Assembly: GCA_900317015.1 (NCBI GenBank)
Contig: ONFH01000143.1
Span: 1-13,451, forward strand
Source of the DNA: an uncultured Erysipelotrichaceae bacterium
GTDB lineage: Bacteria > Bacillota_I > Bacilli_A > Erysipelotrichales > Coprobacillaceae
Direction: 5' to 3'
DNA length: 13,451 bases
Positions 5,828 through 13,451 of this stretch are shown here, piece after piece. Numbering within the stretch: the stretch's first letter is position 1; each line of letters begins with the position of its first letter. The translations under genes were made by a program, and so were the position numbers. The notes beneath the pieces were generated by a model, which saw nothing but the letters and a program-made list of their open reading frames with translations, was not told the origin of the DNA and did no database searches.

Positions 5828-8395
5828 ATGAATCAGCAGTTCACAGAAGCAATGCAGAAAACATTAAGCGAAGCCGCTTCCATGGCGATGAATTTGAATC
5901 AGCAGGTCGTTGATGTCGATCATTTTGTCTATGCAGCTCTAGAAGATAAATCCGGTATTTTCTACCGTGTTTTAAGTCGTTTAGATGTTAACATTAATAA
6001 TTTAATGGATGATTTAAATAATAATATTAATAACAAGCCATCGGTCGCTCACGTATCTGAGAATGATCTTCATTTTAGCTATGATATGAATAACTTACTT
6101 GGCGAAGCCAACAAGGTTATGAAACAGTATAAAGATGAATACTTAAGTATGGAACATGTCTTAGTCGGCTTGTTCAATATGAATTCCACAAGCGTTCAGA
6201 ATATGCTTCATAAATATAACTTAAACAAGAAAGAAGTCGAAAAGGTCATCAAGGATATGCGTGGTGGTCATAAAGTTGATAACCCTAATCCTGAAAACAA
6301 TTATGAAGTGTTAGAAAAATATGGCCGTGACTTAATTAAAGATGTTAGAAATGGCAAAATTGATCCAGTCATCGGTCGTGATGACGAGATCAGACGTGTC
6401 ATCCAGATCTTATCAAGAAAGACGAAGAACAACCCAATCTTGATTGGTGAGCCTGGTGTTGGTAAAACCGCAATCGTTGAAGGCTTAGCTTGGCGTATCT
6501 TTAAAAACGATGTGCCTGAAAGCTTAAAGAATAAAACATTATATGAATTGGACTTAGGGTCTTTGATTGCCGGTGCTAAGTACCAGGGTGAATTTGAGGA
6601 ACGTTTGAAAGCTGTCCTTGGCGAAATTGAAAAATCCAACGGTCAGATCATCATGTTCATCGATGAGATCCATCAGTTAGTTGGTGCCGGTCGTACGCAG
6701 GGTGCCATGGATGCTGCGAACTTGTTAAAACCTATGTTAGCCCGTGGTGAATTACATTGTATTGGTGCTACGACTTTAGATGAATATCGTCAGTATATTG
6801 AAAAGGATGCCGCTTTGGAACGTCGTTTCCAGAAAGTGATGGTCCAGGAACCAGACATTGATGATACGATCGCCATCTTACGTGGTTTGAAGGAACCATT
6901 CGAATCCCATCATGGGGTTCAGATCACTGATAATGCGATTATTGCAGCAGCCCATTTAAGTGACCGTTACATTACAGATCGTTACTTACCAGATAAAGCA
7001 ATCGACTTGATTGATGAAGCTTGTGCCAGTGTGCGTATGGAGATCGACTCTATGCCAGAAGAACTCGATACGTTAACCCGTGATAAGAACCGTCTTGAAA
7101 TGGAACGTATCTCCATTGAAAAAGAAGATACAAGTGAAGATAACAGAGCCCGTTTAGCAGAGATCAAATCAAAGATTGCTTCTCTTGATGAGAAGATCGC
7201 TGGTTTAACAGATCAGTGGAAACATGAAAAAGCTGGACTTGATCGTGTCAAAGAATTGAAATCTGAGAAACAGCGCTTAGAAACACAGATGAGTGAATTT
7301 GAAACATATGGTAAGCTTGAAGAAGCCAGCCGTATTAAATATGAGAAACTCCCAGCCATCAATCGTGAGATTGAAAAACTGCAGTCGGAAGAAAAAGATG
7401 ATTCCTTATTGGAAGAGAAAGTCACTGTGGATACGATCTCCGAAGTCATCTCTCGTTGGACCGGTATTCCAGTCAGTAAGTTGATGGAAAGCGAAAAAGA
7501 AAAACTCTTACATTTACAGGATATTCTTGAGAAACGTGTCATTGGTCAGGATGAGGCCATCAATAAGGTGACGGATGCCATCTTAAGAAGCCGTGCCGGC
7601 ATCAATGATGAAAATCGTCCAATTGGTTCATTCATGTTCTTAGGTCCTACTGGTGTTGGTAAGACTGAAGTTGCGAAAGCTTTAGCTGAACAGCTTTTCG
7701 ATAGTGAAAAGAACATCGTTCGTATCGATATGAGTGAATACATGGAGAAATACAGTGTGTCTCGTTTACTTGGAGCCCCTCCAGGATACGTTGGTTATGA
7801 AGAAGGTGGACAGTTAACGGAAGCCGTTCGTCGTGCCCCTTACAGTATCGTCTTATTAGATGAAATCGAAAAGGCTCACCCAGATGTCTTCAATGTCCTC
7901 TTACAGTTACTTGATGATGGTCGATTAACAGATTCTAAAGGGAACGTTGTTTCCTTCAAGAACACGATCATTATCATGACATCTAACATTGGTTCAGAAT
8001 ACTTACTTGAAGGCAACACCCCTGAAAACCGTAAGAAAGTTATGGAACAGTTAAAGATGCACTTCAAACCAGAATTCTTGAACCGTATTGATGAAATCAT
8101 TATGTTCAATAGCTTAAATGAACAGGTTGTCTATAAGATCATTGATAAGTTCATCAATAATCTTGAGGAACGTTTAGATGAAAAGAAGATCACCCTTGAA
8201 TTAACTGATCATGCCAAAGCTGCTATTGCTCGTGATTCCTTTGAACCAGCCTTTGGTGCTCGTCCAATCAAGCGTTATATCCAGACGCATATTGAAACGA
8301 ACTTAGCTAAGGAAATGATCAAAGGTACGATCCATGAAAAATCTCATGTCATCGTTGATTACGATGGTAGTCAGTTCACATTAAAGGAAGTCTAA
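5828..8395 (+). CDS. clpB: ATP-dependent disaggregase ClpB
   Basis: ClpB is a hexameric AAA+ chaperone that, with DnaK, pulls proteins out of aggregates after heat stress. At 855 residues it is full length. The order is N domain (about 1-145), AAA+ 1 with Walker A GEPGVGKT (207-214), Walker B ending at Asp279-Glu280 and arginine fingers Arg332-Arg333, the long coiled-coil M domain (about 405-530) that distinguishes ClpB from ClpA/ClpC, and AAA+ 2 with Walker A GPTGVGKT (606-613), Walker B LLDE (676-679) and sensor-2 GAR (810-812). Pore-loop tyrosines are at 252 (KYQGEFEER) and 654 (GYVGYEEGG). The ClpP-docking loop of ClpA/ClpX is not seen. The start has AGGAG 10 bases upstream. It stands alone between CIRCE operators and a strong terminator. 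I see no CtsR heptad repeat, although CtsR commonly controls clpB in Firmicutes. Confidence 0.98.
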   Translation: MNQQFTEAMQKTLSEAASMAMNLNQQVVDVDHFVYAALEDKSGIFYRVLSRLDVNINNLMDDLNNNINNKPSVAHVSENDLHFSYDMNNLLGEANKVMKQYKDEYLSMEHVLVGLFNMNSTSVQNMLHKYNLNKKEVEKVIKDMRGGHKVDNPNPENNYEVLEKYGRDLIKDVRNGKIDPVIGRDDEIRRVIQILSRKTKNNPILIGEPGVGKTAIVEGLAWRIFKNDVPESLKNKTLYELDLGSLIAGAKYQGEFEERLKAVLGEIEKSNGQIIMFIDEIHQLVGAGRTQGAMDAANLLKPMLARGELHCIGATTLDEYRQYIEKDAALERRFQKVMVQEPDIDDTIAILRGLKEPFESHHGVQITDNAIIAAAHLSDRYITDRYLPDKAIDLIDEACASVRMEIDSMPEELDTLTRDKNRLEMERISIEKEDTSEDNRARLAEIKSKIASLDEKIAGLTDQWKHEKAGLDRVKELKSEKQRLETQMSEFETYGKLEEASRIKYEKLPAINREIEKLQSEEKDDSLLEEKVTVDTISEVISRWTGIPVSKLMESEKEKLLHLQDILEKRVIGQDEAINKVTDAILRSRAGINDENRPIGSFMFLGPTGVGKTEVAKALAEQLFDSEKNIVRIDMSEYMEKYSVSRLLGAPPGYVGYEEGGQLTEAVRRAPYSIVLLDEIEKAHPDVFNVLLQLLDDGRLTDSKGNVVSFKNTIIIMTSNIGSEYLLEGNTPENRKKVMEQLKMHFKPEFLNRIDEIIMFNSLNEQVVYKIIDKFINNLEERLDEKKITLELTDHAKAAIARDSFEPAFGARPIKRYIQTHIETNLAKEMIKGTIHEKSHVIVDYDGSQFTLKEV

Positions 8396-8403
8396 ATCAG
8401 ATC

Positions 8404-8440
8404 ACACGATGGTCGCATGACCATCGTGTTTTTTTCTTTT
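8404..8440 (+). terminator. Strong Rho-independent terminator after clpB
   Basis: ACACGATGGTC (8404-8414) and GACCATCGTGT (8419-8429) form a perfect 11-base stem with a GCAT loop, followed by a long T-run interrupted once. It lies 8 bases after the clpB stop and isolates the heat-shock unit from the genes that follow. Confidence 0.93.
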
Positions 8441-8465
8441 CATAGGCATAAAATAATGATAAAAT
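8437..8465 (+). promoter_or_regulatory. Weak candidate promoter for the rsmE-deoC string
   Basis: TTTTCA (8437-8442, 4 of 6) and TAAAAT (8460-8465, preceded by TG at 8457-8458) are 17 bases apart. The expected start near 8472 would put the rsmE ribosome binding site at the very 5' end and would exclude the ATG at 8464 as a start. A second TAAAAT at 8449-8454 is an alternative -10. A promoter is needed somewhere here because of the terminator just upstream. Confidence 0.35.
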
Positions 8466-8484
8466 GGCATTCGGAGGAACGCCT

Positions 8485-9216
8485 ATGCAGAGATATTTTA
8501 TCAAAGATGCGAGCATCCATGATGACATCATTGAAATGGATGCCACGATGCATAAACATCTTTCTAAAGTGATGAGAAAGAAAGTCGGTGATCAGGTCAT
8601 CGTGGTCAATGAAGAAGGACAATTCTTTTTAGCGACGATTACAGATCTTGATCAGGGACTCTTAAGAAAAGAACAGGCGATTGATGAAAATAATGAATTA
8701 GATGTGGACGTCACGCTTGTTTATGGGCTTCCTAAGGGCGATAAGTTTGAATTCATCCTGCAGAAGGCCACGGAGCTAGGGGTGAAGCGCATCGTTCCTT
8801 TTTTAAGTGCACGTTCACTCATCAAGATGGATGAGAAACGCTTCAATAAAAAGAAGGAACGCTATGAGAAGATCATCCAGGAAGCGGCCGAGCAGTCTCA
8901 TCGCAATATTCTTCCATCGATCACAAAACCGATCCATATTGGGGAACTGAACCACTATTTGTCAGAGATCAATGTAGTGGCCTATGAAGAAGAGGCCAAG
9001 CAGGGCGAAAGTTCTGCGTTCCATCAGGAATTACAGAAGCTGACGAAGTCGATCACGATCGTCGTTGGTCCAGAAGGCGGTTTTGATGAGGAAGAAATTA
9101 AAATCATGAATGAAATGGGGATCGTATCGTGTGGCTTAGGCAAACGAATCATGCGCAGTGAAACGGCCCCACTTTATATGCTAAGTGTCATCGGGTATGA
9201 AAGGGAGTTAGTTTAA
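8485..9216 (+). CDS. rsmE: 16S rRNA (uracil1498-N3)-methyltransferase RsmE
   Basis: RsmE methylates U1498 of 16S rRNA in the assembled small subunit, using S-adenosylmethionine. It is a SPOUT (trefoil-knot) enzyme with an N-terminal PUA-like RNA-binding domain. From the chosen start the protein has 243 residues, the family's usual length, and begins MQRYF as relatives do. GGAGG (8473-8477) lies 7 bases before this ATG. An in-frame ATG at 8464 would add seven residues without a ribosome site and is disfavoured. Motifs are KGDKFEFILQKATELGV (84-100), EQSHR (136-140), the SAM-loop GPEGGF (195-200) and LGKRIMRSETA (218-228). It overlaps the next gene by one base (TAATG). In Bacillus subtilis rsmE and mtaB are neighbours at the end of the dnaK operon behind prmA; prmA is absent here. 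Confidence 0.95.
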   Translation: MQRYFIKDASIHDDIIEMDATMHKHLSKVMRKKVGDQVIVVNEEGQFFLATITDLDQGLLRKEQAIDENNELDVDVTLVYGLPKGDKFEFILQKATELGVKRIVPFLSARSLIKMDEKRFNKKKERYEKIIQEAAEQSHRNILPSITKPIHIGELNHYLSEINVVAYEEEAKQGESSAFHQELQKLTKSITIVVGPEGGFDEEEIKIMNEMGIVSCGLGKRIMRSETAPLYMLSVIGYERELV

Positions 9217-9980
9217 TGAAAGAATATGATAAGCTGAATAAAAAAAGAGCACATATCAATGAAAAGAAGACGCATGTCTATCGCTTAATTAAAAGTCATG
9301 AAGATCTATTGGATGATGTCGATGTCGACTGTCGTGCCAATAGCTTAATTGACTTTTATTATTTAGAGGTACTTGTCAACGCCTTGAACAATCGTAAACA
9401 GATCTTAGATGCGTATGATCGTTTTACATGTCAAGATGGCGGAGATTTAGATATGCATTTAGCTTACGGCGAACGTCAGCGTTTATTTAATCAGGATCTT
9501 AAGCCGCTCTTAGAAGAGATGCCTCATTTTAAGACAAAGACGGGAGATTCTATCTATATTCCATGTTTTAAGCCAGAGATCAATATCTGGTATGAAACAG
9601 ATGTTCAGCGTGTCTTTTTGAATAAGCATAAAGCCATCATTGATGCGCAGATGATCTACCTTGATACCCCAGAAGACATTTATGGTCTTAGTATTTTCAA
9701 AACCGATTTTTCTTCTTTGATTCCGGTCTTAGAGACAGAAACACAGATGACGTTCTATTCGATTGAATTCAATACGATGTTCTTATTTGATCGTGAAAGC
9801 AAGCGCTGCATCGATCATCTGATCGTTAAAGAAGATAAGAATGAAGAAAAGGTCAATGGCAAGGATCTACAGATCGTGGCTGCATATATGTTGCAGGAAC
9901 AGCTAGATCCATTACTAGACTATCTTTATAAGCGTACCTTTTTAGATGAAAAATTATACAAACGTTTTCGTAAAAAATAA
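9216..9980 (+). CDS. Conserved-context protein of unknown function between rsmE and mtaB
   Basis: I do not recognise this 254-residue protein. It has no signal peptide or membrane helix and looks cytosolic. The first 35 residues are Lys-rich and helical. Residues 40-105 are mostly helical with a run of acidic and aromatic residues (YDRF, then DGGDLDMHLAYGERQR at 74-89). The middle (110-195) looks like alternating strands with aromatic residues (YIPCF, INIWYE, MTFYSIEF, MFLFDRE). The C-terminus (217-254) is helical and ends in a basic patch, KLYKRFRKK. No ATP, metal or SAM motif stands out. Its start overlaps the rsmE stop (TAATG) and mtaB begins 18 bases after its stop, so it is probably co-translated with two RNA-modifying enzymes. 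A link to RNA or ribosome work is only guilt by association. Codon use looks like that of its neighbours. Confidence 0.85.
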   Translation: MKEYDKLNKKRAHINEKKTHVYRLIKSHEDLLDDVDVDCRANSLIDFYYLEVLVNALNNRKQILDAYDRFTCQDGGDLDMHLAYGERQRLFNQDLKPLLEEMPHFKTKTGDSIYIPCFKPEINIWYETDVQRVFLNKHKAIIDAQMIYLDTPEDIYGLSIFKTDFSSLIPVLETETQMTFYSIEFNTMFLFDRESKRCIDHLIVKEDKNEEKVNGKDLQIVAAYMLQEQLDPLLDYLYKRTFLDEKLYKRFRKK

Positions 9981-9998
9981 AAGAGAAAGGAAGATTAC

Positions 9999-11303
9999 AT
10001 GGCAAGTGTTGCATTTCATACTTTAGGATGCAAAGTCAATACCTATGAAACAGAAGGGATGTTAGAGCTCTTCGAGCAGGCTGGCTACTCATCAAAGCCA
10101 TTTGATGAACAGGCTGATGTCTATGTCATCAATACCTGTACTGTCACCAATACAGGTGACCAGAAATCCCGTCAGATGATCCGTAAGGCAAGACGTACCA
10201 ATCCAAATGCCGTTGTCGCCGTTGTTGGCTGCTATGCGCAGGTGTCAAGTGATGAAGTGGCTAAGATCGATGGTGTCGATATCATCATTGGGACGCAGCA
10301 TCGTCATAAGATCGTCGATTACGTTAAGCAGTATCAACAGGATCATCAGATGATCGTTGATGTTGGCGATGTCATGCACTTAAATCAATTTGAACGTTTA
10401 AAGATCTTCTCTTATGAGAATAGAACCAGAGCCTTTATGAAGATCCAGGATGGCTGTAATAAGTTCTGTACTTACTGCATCATTCCTTATGCCCGTGGGC
10501 ATATCCGTTCAGCCGATCCTCGTGAAGTCATTGATCAGGCCAATCGTTTGGTTAGAAATGGTTTCAAAGAGATCGTCTTGACGGGGATCCATACAGCTGG
10601 CTATGGCATGGATTTTGAACACTATAGTTTCTATGATCTATTATATGATCTCACGACCAAAGTCGAAGGCTTAAAGAGATTACGTATCTCTTCGATTGAA
10701 ATGAGTCAGATCACACCAGAGATCATCAAACTCATTGATGAATCCCCAATTATCGTGGATCATCTTCATATTCCTATTCAGTCTGGCTGTGACAAGATCT
10801 TAAAACGTATGAATCGTACTTATACGACAAGTGAATTTGAAGAAAAGCTCAATGCCTTAAAGAAAGGCTTGCCTAGCTTATCAGTGACGACGGATGTCAT
10901 CGTTGGTTTCCCAGGGGAAACTGAAGAAGACTTCATGACCACTTATAACTGGATCAAAAAGAATCATTTCAATCAGCTGCATGTTTTCCCTTATTCGCAA
11001 AGAAAAGGAACCCCAGCAGCCACATTTGATCATCAGGTGCCCGGCAATATCAAGCATGAACGTGTCAAACATTTAATGGCTTTAAGTGATGAGCTGAGAA
11101 CAGAATTTGCATCATGGCAGATCGGCAAGGATCTCGAAGTCCTTTTTGAAGAAGAAAAGGACGGCTACATGCAGGGACATGCCTCTAACTATCTGTTAGT
11201 CAAAGTCAAAGATCCTCGCATTCAGGAAGGTGAGATCTACAAGATCCACATAACTGATCAAATCGGCTATGATTTGGTTGGTGATATCAGTGAAGAGAGT
11301 TAA
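9999..11303 (+). CDS. mtaB: tRNA t6A37 methylthiotransferase MtaB
   Basis: MtaB adds a methylthio group to t6A at position 37 of tRNAs reading ANN codons, giving ms2t6A and improving decoding. It is a radical-SAM enzyme with two iron-sulphur clusters. At 434 residues it has the family's length. The N-terminal methylthiotransferase domain carries the cluster cysteines Cys11 (TLGCKVN), Cys47 (NTCTVTN) and Cys78 (VVGCYAQ). The radical-SAM motif is CNKFCTYC (153-160) followed by IIPYARG. The C-terminal part (about 370-430) fits a TRAM RNA-binding domain. The TLGCKVN opening is typical of MtaB rather than MiaB or RimO. AAAGGA lies 7 bases before ATG. The end overlaps the following ligase gene by 14 bases with the start preferred here. 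Confidence 0.95.
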   Translation: MASVAFHTLGCKVNTYETEGMLELFEQAGYSSKPFDEQADVYVINTCTVTNTGDQKSRQMIRKARRTNPNAVVAVVGCYAQVSSDEVAKIDGVDIIIGTQHRHKIVDYVKQYQQDHQMIVDVGDVMHLNQFERLKIFSYENRTRAFMKIQDGCNKFCTYCIIPYARGHIRSADPREVIDQANRLVRNGFKEIVLTGIHTAGYGMDFEHYSFYDLLYDLTTKVEGLKRLRISSIEMSQITPEIIKLIDESPIIVDHLHIPIQSGCDKILKRMNRTYTTSEFEEKLNALKKGLPSLSVTTDVIVGFPGETEEDFMTTYNWIKKNHFNQLHVFPYSQRKGTPAATFDHQVPGNIKHERVKHLMALSDELRTEFASWQIGKDLEVLFEEEKDGYMQGHASNYLLVKVKDPRIQEGEIYKIHITDQIGYDLVGDISEES

Positions 11304-12771
11304 TGAATTATTTGATGTCAAAGAAGACTTTAAGATCATTTCCTTACATAGCGATTCCCGCTATGTCGGACGTGATTCCGTCTTCTTTTGTATTGAAGGC
11401 TTAACGACCGATGGTCATCGTTATGCCGATGATGCGGTCTTTCAAGGGGCGAAAGTCATCGTCCATTCCAAACCTTTAAAACGTTATTATCCTGGCGTGC
11501 TTTATATCCAGGTCAAGGATGTCTTAGATGAATTAAATAGGGTCGCCAATGTCTTTTATGACTATCCCTCTTATAAGATGACGGTCATCGGAATTACCGG
11601 GACTTCTGGTAAGACCGTCGTGGCTTTAACGATTCGAGATGTCCTCAATCATTTCTTAAAGACCGGCTATATTGGGACGAATGATGCGCAATATGGTTCG
11701 ACAGTCATTCAGTCATCATATACGACACCAGAGACGATCTTCTTGCATCGTACCTTAAATGAAATGGTCAAAAGCAATGTCAAAGGGGTCACGATCGAAG
11801 TGTCTTCCCATGGCTTAGCTTTGAAACGAGTGGATACGATCGACTTTGATATTGCGGTCTTTACAAACTTACATGAAGAACATTTGGATTTTCATGGGAC
11901 GATGGAAAACTTGATGCGTGCCAAAGCAAAGCTCTTTGAATTAGTCGATGAGAAGGGCTATGTCGTCTTAAATGCCGATGAAGTGCGCTTCAATCATTTC
12001 TTGGATTCTCATGCCAAAGTGAAAGCGCATAGATTGTATTATGGCATCGACCATAAGGCCGATGTCATGGCTCGTAATGTTAAGCTCTTTATTGATCATA
12101 CAGAATTTGATCTCTTTATCAAAGGGGAAGAATTCCACGTCAATGTGCCAATCTTAGGACGTTTTAATGTATCTAACATTCTCGCAACTTTAACGTCCTT
12201 ATTAGCACTCGAGATGTCCGTTGATGAAGTGGTCGCATCGATCAACCTGATCTCACAGGTCGATGGCCGTATGGAACTGTTAAACACGCATACGTCATTT
12301 CATGTGATCGTCGACTATTGTCAGTATGGCCATGCATTTGAAGAGACGTTATCGTTTGCAAAAAGCGTCGTCAAAGGCAACAGCCGTATTATTGCGGTCG
12401 TTGGTGTGCCCATGAAGAATGATAATAATACCCGTAGTCAGCTTGCCAAGATTGCGGATCAGTATTGTGATCAGGTGATCTTCACGGAAAGTGAAAAAGA
12501 TCGTGATGATCAGTTGTTAGATATGGCCGAAAGCATGGAGAATATGATGACTCATGCCGTGGCCATTACCATTACCAATCGCCGAGTGGCCATCTTCCAA
12601 GCCATTGAAATGGCTTCGAATGAAGACCTCATCTTACTATTAGGTAAGGGTCATGAACAGTTTATGAAATCATCGGTTGGCAATCAGCCTTATCCTGGGG
12701 ATAAGTATTTAGCTTTAAAAGCCATCGATGAGATCTTTAATGAATCTAAAGATGATGTCGATGAATATTAG
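11290..12771 (+). CDS. murE: MurE-family UDP-MurNAc-peptide ligase, divergent
   Basis: By family this is the ATP-dependent ligase adding the third residue to the peptidoglycan stem peptide. Visible family marks are SDSR (21-24), P-loop GITGTSGKT (101-109), TTPET (145-149), EVSSHGL (170-176), the lysine expected to be carbamylated (Lys212 in AKAKLF), DGRMELL (325-331) and GKGHE (452-456). Several signatures are altered: DHLDYH is EHLDFH (197-202), DYAHTP is DYCQYG (342-347), the GCGGDRDxxKRP loop is GVPMKNDNNTRS (372-383), and the third-residue selector (DNPR in diaminopimelate enzymes) reads SEKD or DRDD around 401-407. Substrate therefore cannot be assigned. The GTG at 11290 gives VKRVNELF, a normal MurE-like opening, 14 bases inside mtaB. 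An ATG at 11269 would add an odd hydrophobic MIWLVIS. Ribosome signals are weak for both, suggesting coupling. deoC follows after 9 bases. Confidence 0.8.
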   Translation: MKRVNELFDVKEDFKIISLHSDSRYVGRDSVFFCIEGLTTDGHRYADDAVFQGAKVIVHSKPLKRYYPGVLYIQVKDVLDELNRVANVFYDYPSYKMTVIGITGTSGKTVVALTIRDVLNHFLKTGYIGTNDAQYGSTVIQSSYTTPETIFLHRTLNEMVKSNVKGVTIEVSSHGLALKRVDTIDFDIAVFTNLHEEHLDFHGTMENLMRAKAKLFELVDEKGYVVLNADEVRFNHFLDSHAKVKAHRLYYGIDHKADVMARNVKLFIDHTEFDLFIKGEEFHVNVPILGRFNVSNILATLTSLLALEMSVDEVVASINLISQVDGRMELLNTHTSFHVIVDYCQYGHAFEETLSFAKSVVKGNSRIIAVVGVPMKNDNNTRSQLAKIADQYCDQVIFTESEKDRDDQLLDMAESMENMMTHAVAITITNRRVAIFQAIEMASNEDLILLLGKGHEQFMKSSVGNQPYPGDKYLALKAIDEIFNESKDDVDEY

Positions 12772-12780
12772 GAGGAAATT

Positions 12781-13425
12781 ATGAAATATAATAAGTATAT
12801 CGATCACACAAATTTAAAACCAAATGCTACAAAAGCTGATATTGACAAGCTTTTAGATGAAGCAAAACAGTATGATTTTGCCAGTGTCTGTGTCAATCCT
12901 GGCTGGGTTTCATATTGCGCACAGGCTTTAAAAGATACAGATGTGAATGTCGTCACTGTCATTGGTTTCCCACTAGGGGCTACGACAACTGCTTCTAAAG
13001 CATTTGAAGCAAGTGATGCCATCAAGAATGGTGCTGATGAAGTGGATATGGTCATCAATGTTGGTGCTTTAAAAGATCATAATGATGAATTCGTGAAAGA
13101 AGACATCGCAGCTGTTGTCAAAGCCGCTGAAGGTCATATCACAAAAGTCATTATTGAAGCATGCTTATTAACGGATGAAGAAAAGGTTCGTGCCTGTGAA
13201 TTATCAGTAGAAGCTGGCGCTGCCTTTGTGAAGACTTCAACTGGTTTCTCAACTGGCGGGGCAAAGGCTGAAGATGTCGCTCTAATGAAGAAGACAGTCG
13301 GTGATCGTGCCCAGGTCAAAGCTTCAGGTGGTATTCATACCCATGAAGAAATGATGGCCATGATCAATGCTGGGGCGACACGTATTGGTGCCTCTGCAGG
13401 GATCGCTTTAATGAGGGAAGATTAA
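12781..13425 (+). CDS. deoC: Deoxyribose-phosphate aldolase
   Basis: DeoC cleaves 2-deoxyribose 5-phosphate to glyceraldehyde 3-phosphate and acetaldehyde, feeding carbon from deoxynucleosides into glycolysis in the cytoplasm. The 214 residues make a complete TIM barrel of the shorter Gram-positive type. Motifs are IDHTNLKP (7-14), VCVNP (36-40), GFPLGATTTASK (62-73), DEVDMVINVGALK (86-98), FVKTSTGFSTGGA (149-161) and VKASGGIHT (179-187). Lys151 is the expected Schiff-base lysine, with Asp89 and Lys180 as the proton-relay pair. The ribosome site GGAGG (12771-12775) begins at the last base of the upstream stop codon (TAGGAGG) and lies 5 bases before ATG. Unlike many deoC genes it is not beside pyrimidine phosphorylase or phosphopentomutase in this window. 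No terminator is visible in the 26 bases after its stop. Confidence 0.96.
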   Translation: MKYNKYIDHTNLKPNATKADIDKLLDEAKQYDFASVCVNPGWVSYCAQALKDTDVNVVTVIGFPLGATTTASKAFEASDAIKNGADEVDMVINVGALKDHNDEFVKEDIAAVVKAAEGHITKVIIEACLLTDEEKVRACELSVEAGAAFVKTSTGFSTGGAKAEDVALMKKTVGDRAQVKASGGIHTHEEMMAMINAGATRIGASAGIALMRED

Positions 13426-13451
13426 TCTAAACATATTTTTAAGAAACACAT

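Noticed and set aside
6250..6262. Internal ATG (Met144) after the ClpB N domain with AAGGA nearby, as a second start giving a short ClpB form known from E. coli
   Set aside because: The AAGGA ends one base before the ATG, too close for normal initiation; evidence insufficient.
6301..6639. 112-codon minus-strand open frame inside clpB, and other shorter opposite-strand or shifted frames within pnp, clpB, mtaB, the MurE-like gene and deoC
   Set aside because: They lie inside strongly conserved genes, lack ribosome sites and show no recognisable protein features; they are shadows of the real reading frame.
8464..8487. Upstream ATG for rsmE adding seven residues
   Set aside because: No ribosome site precedes it, the added residues are not typical of RsmE, and a good GGAGG serves the ATG at 8485.

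Overview
The window looks like chromosome from a low-to-moderate G+C Gram-positive bacterium (Bacillota). Supporting signs are strong AGGAGG-type ribosome binding sites, TTA-rich leucine coding, HrcA/CIRCE heat-shock control, the rpsO-pnp pairing and an rsmE-mtaB cluster. The style would suit the Erysipelotrichia/Coprobacillaceae side of the phylum, but that placement is an impression, not a demonstration. All genes read on the + strand. There are no RNA genes, insertion sequences, CRISPR arrays or phage genes.

Region 1 (1-2465) is a signalling unit. A structured 5' region leads into a seven-helix membrane protein with no recognisable output domain. That gene overlaps by 4 bases (ATGA) a membrane diguanylate cyclase with an extracellular double-Cache-like sensor and a GGDEF domain. 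I see no terminator after it, and the rpsO promoter begins 7 bases past its stop.

Region 2 (2473-5694) is a translation/RNA-decay unit. A consensus promoter and a structured leader precede rpsO (ribosomal protein S15). A hairpin and a second small palindrome follow, then pnp (polynucleotide phosphorylase). maf (nucleotide pyrophosphatase) overlaps the end of pnp, and a terminator closes the unit.

Region 3 (5721-8440) is a one-gene heat-shock unit: the disaggregase clpB behind a strong promoter bracketed by two CIRCE operators, closed by a perfect terminator.

Region 4 (about 8437-13425) is a tight gene string: rsmE (16S rRNA m3U1498 methyltransferase), an unrecognised 254-residue soluble protein, mtaB (tRNA ms2t6A methylthiotransferase), a MurE-family ligase that has lost several signature residues, and deoC (deoxyribose-phosphate aldolase). 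Junctions are overlaps or gaps under 20 bases, so one transcript is likely.

The points most worth a second look are the split 7TM/diguanylate cyclase pair with its structured leader, the divergent MurE-like ligase, the unknown gene between rsmE and mtaB, the double CIRCE on clpB, and a marked excess of GATC in the coding sequence.
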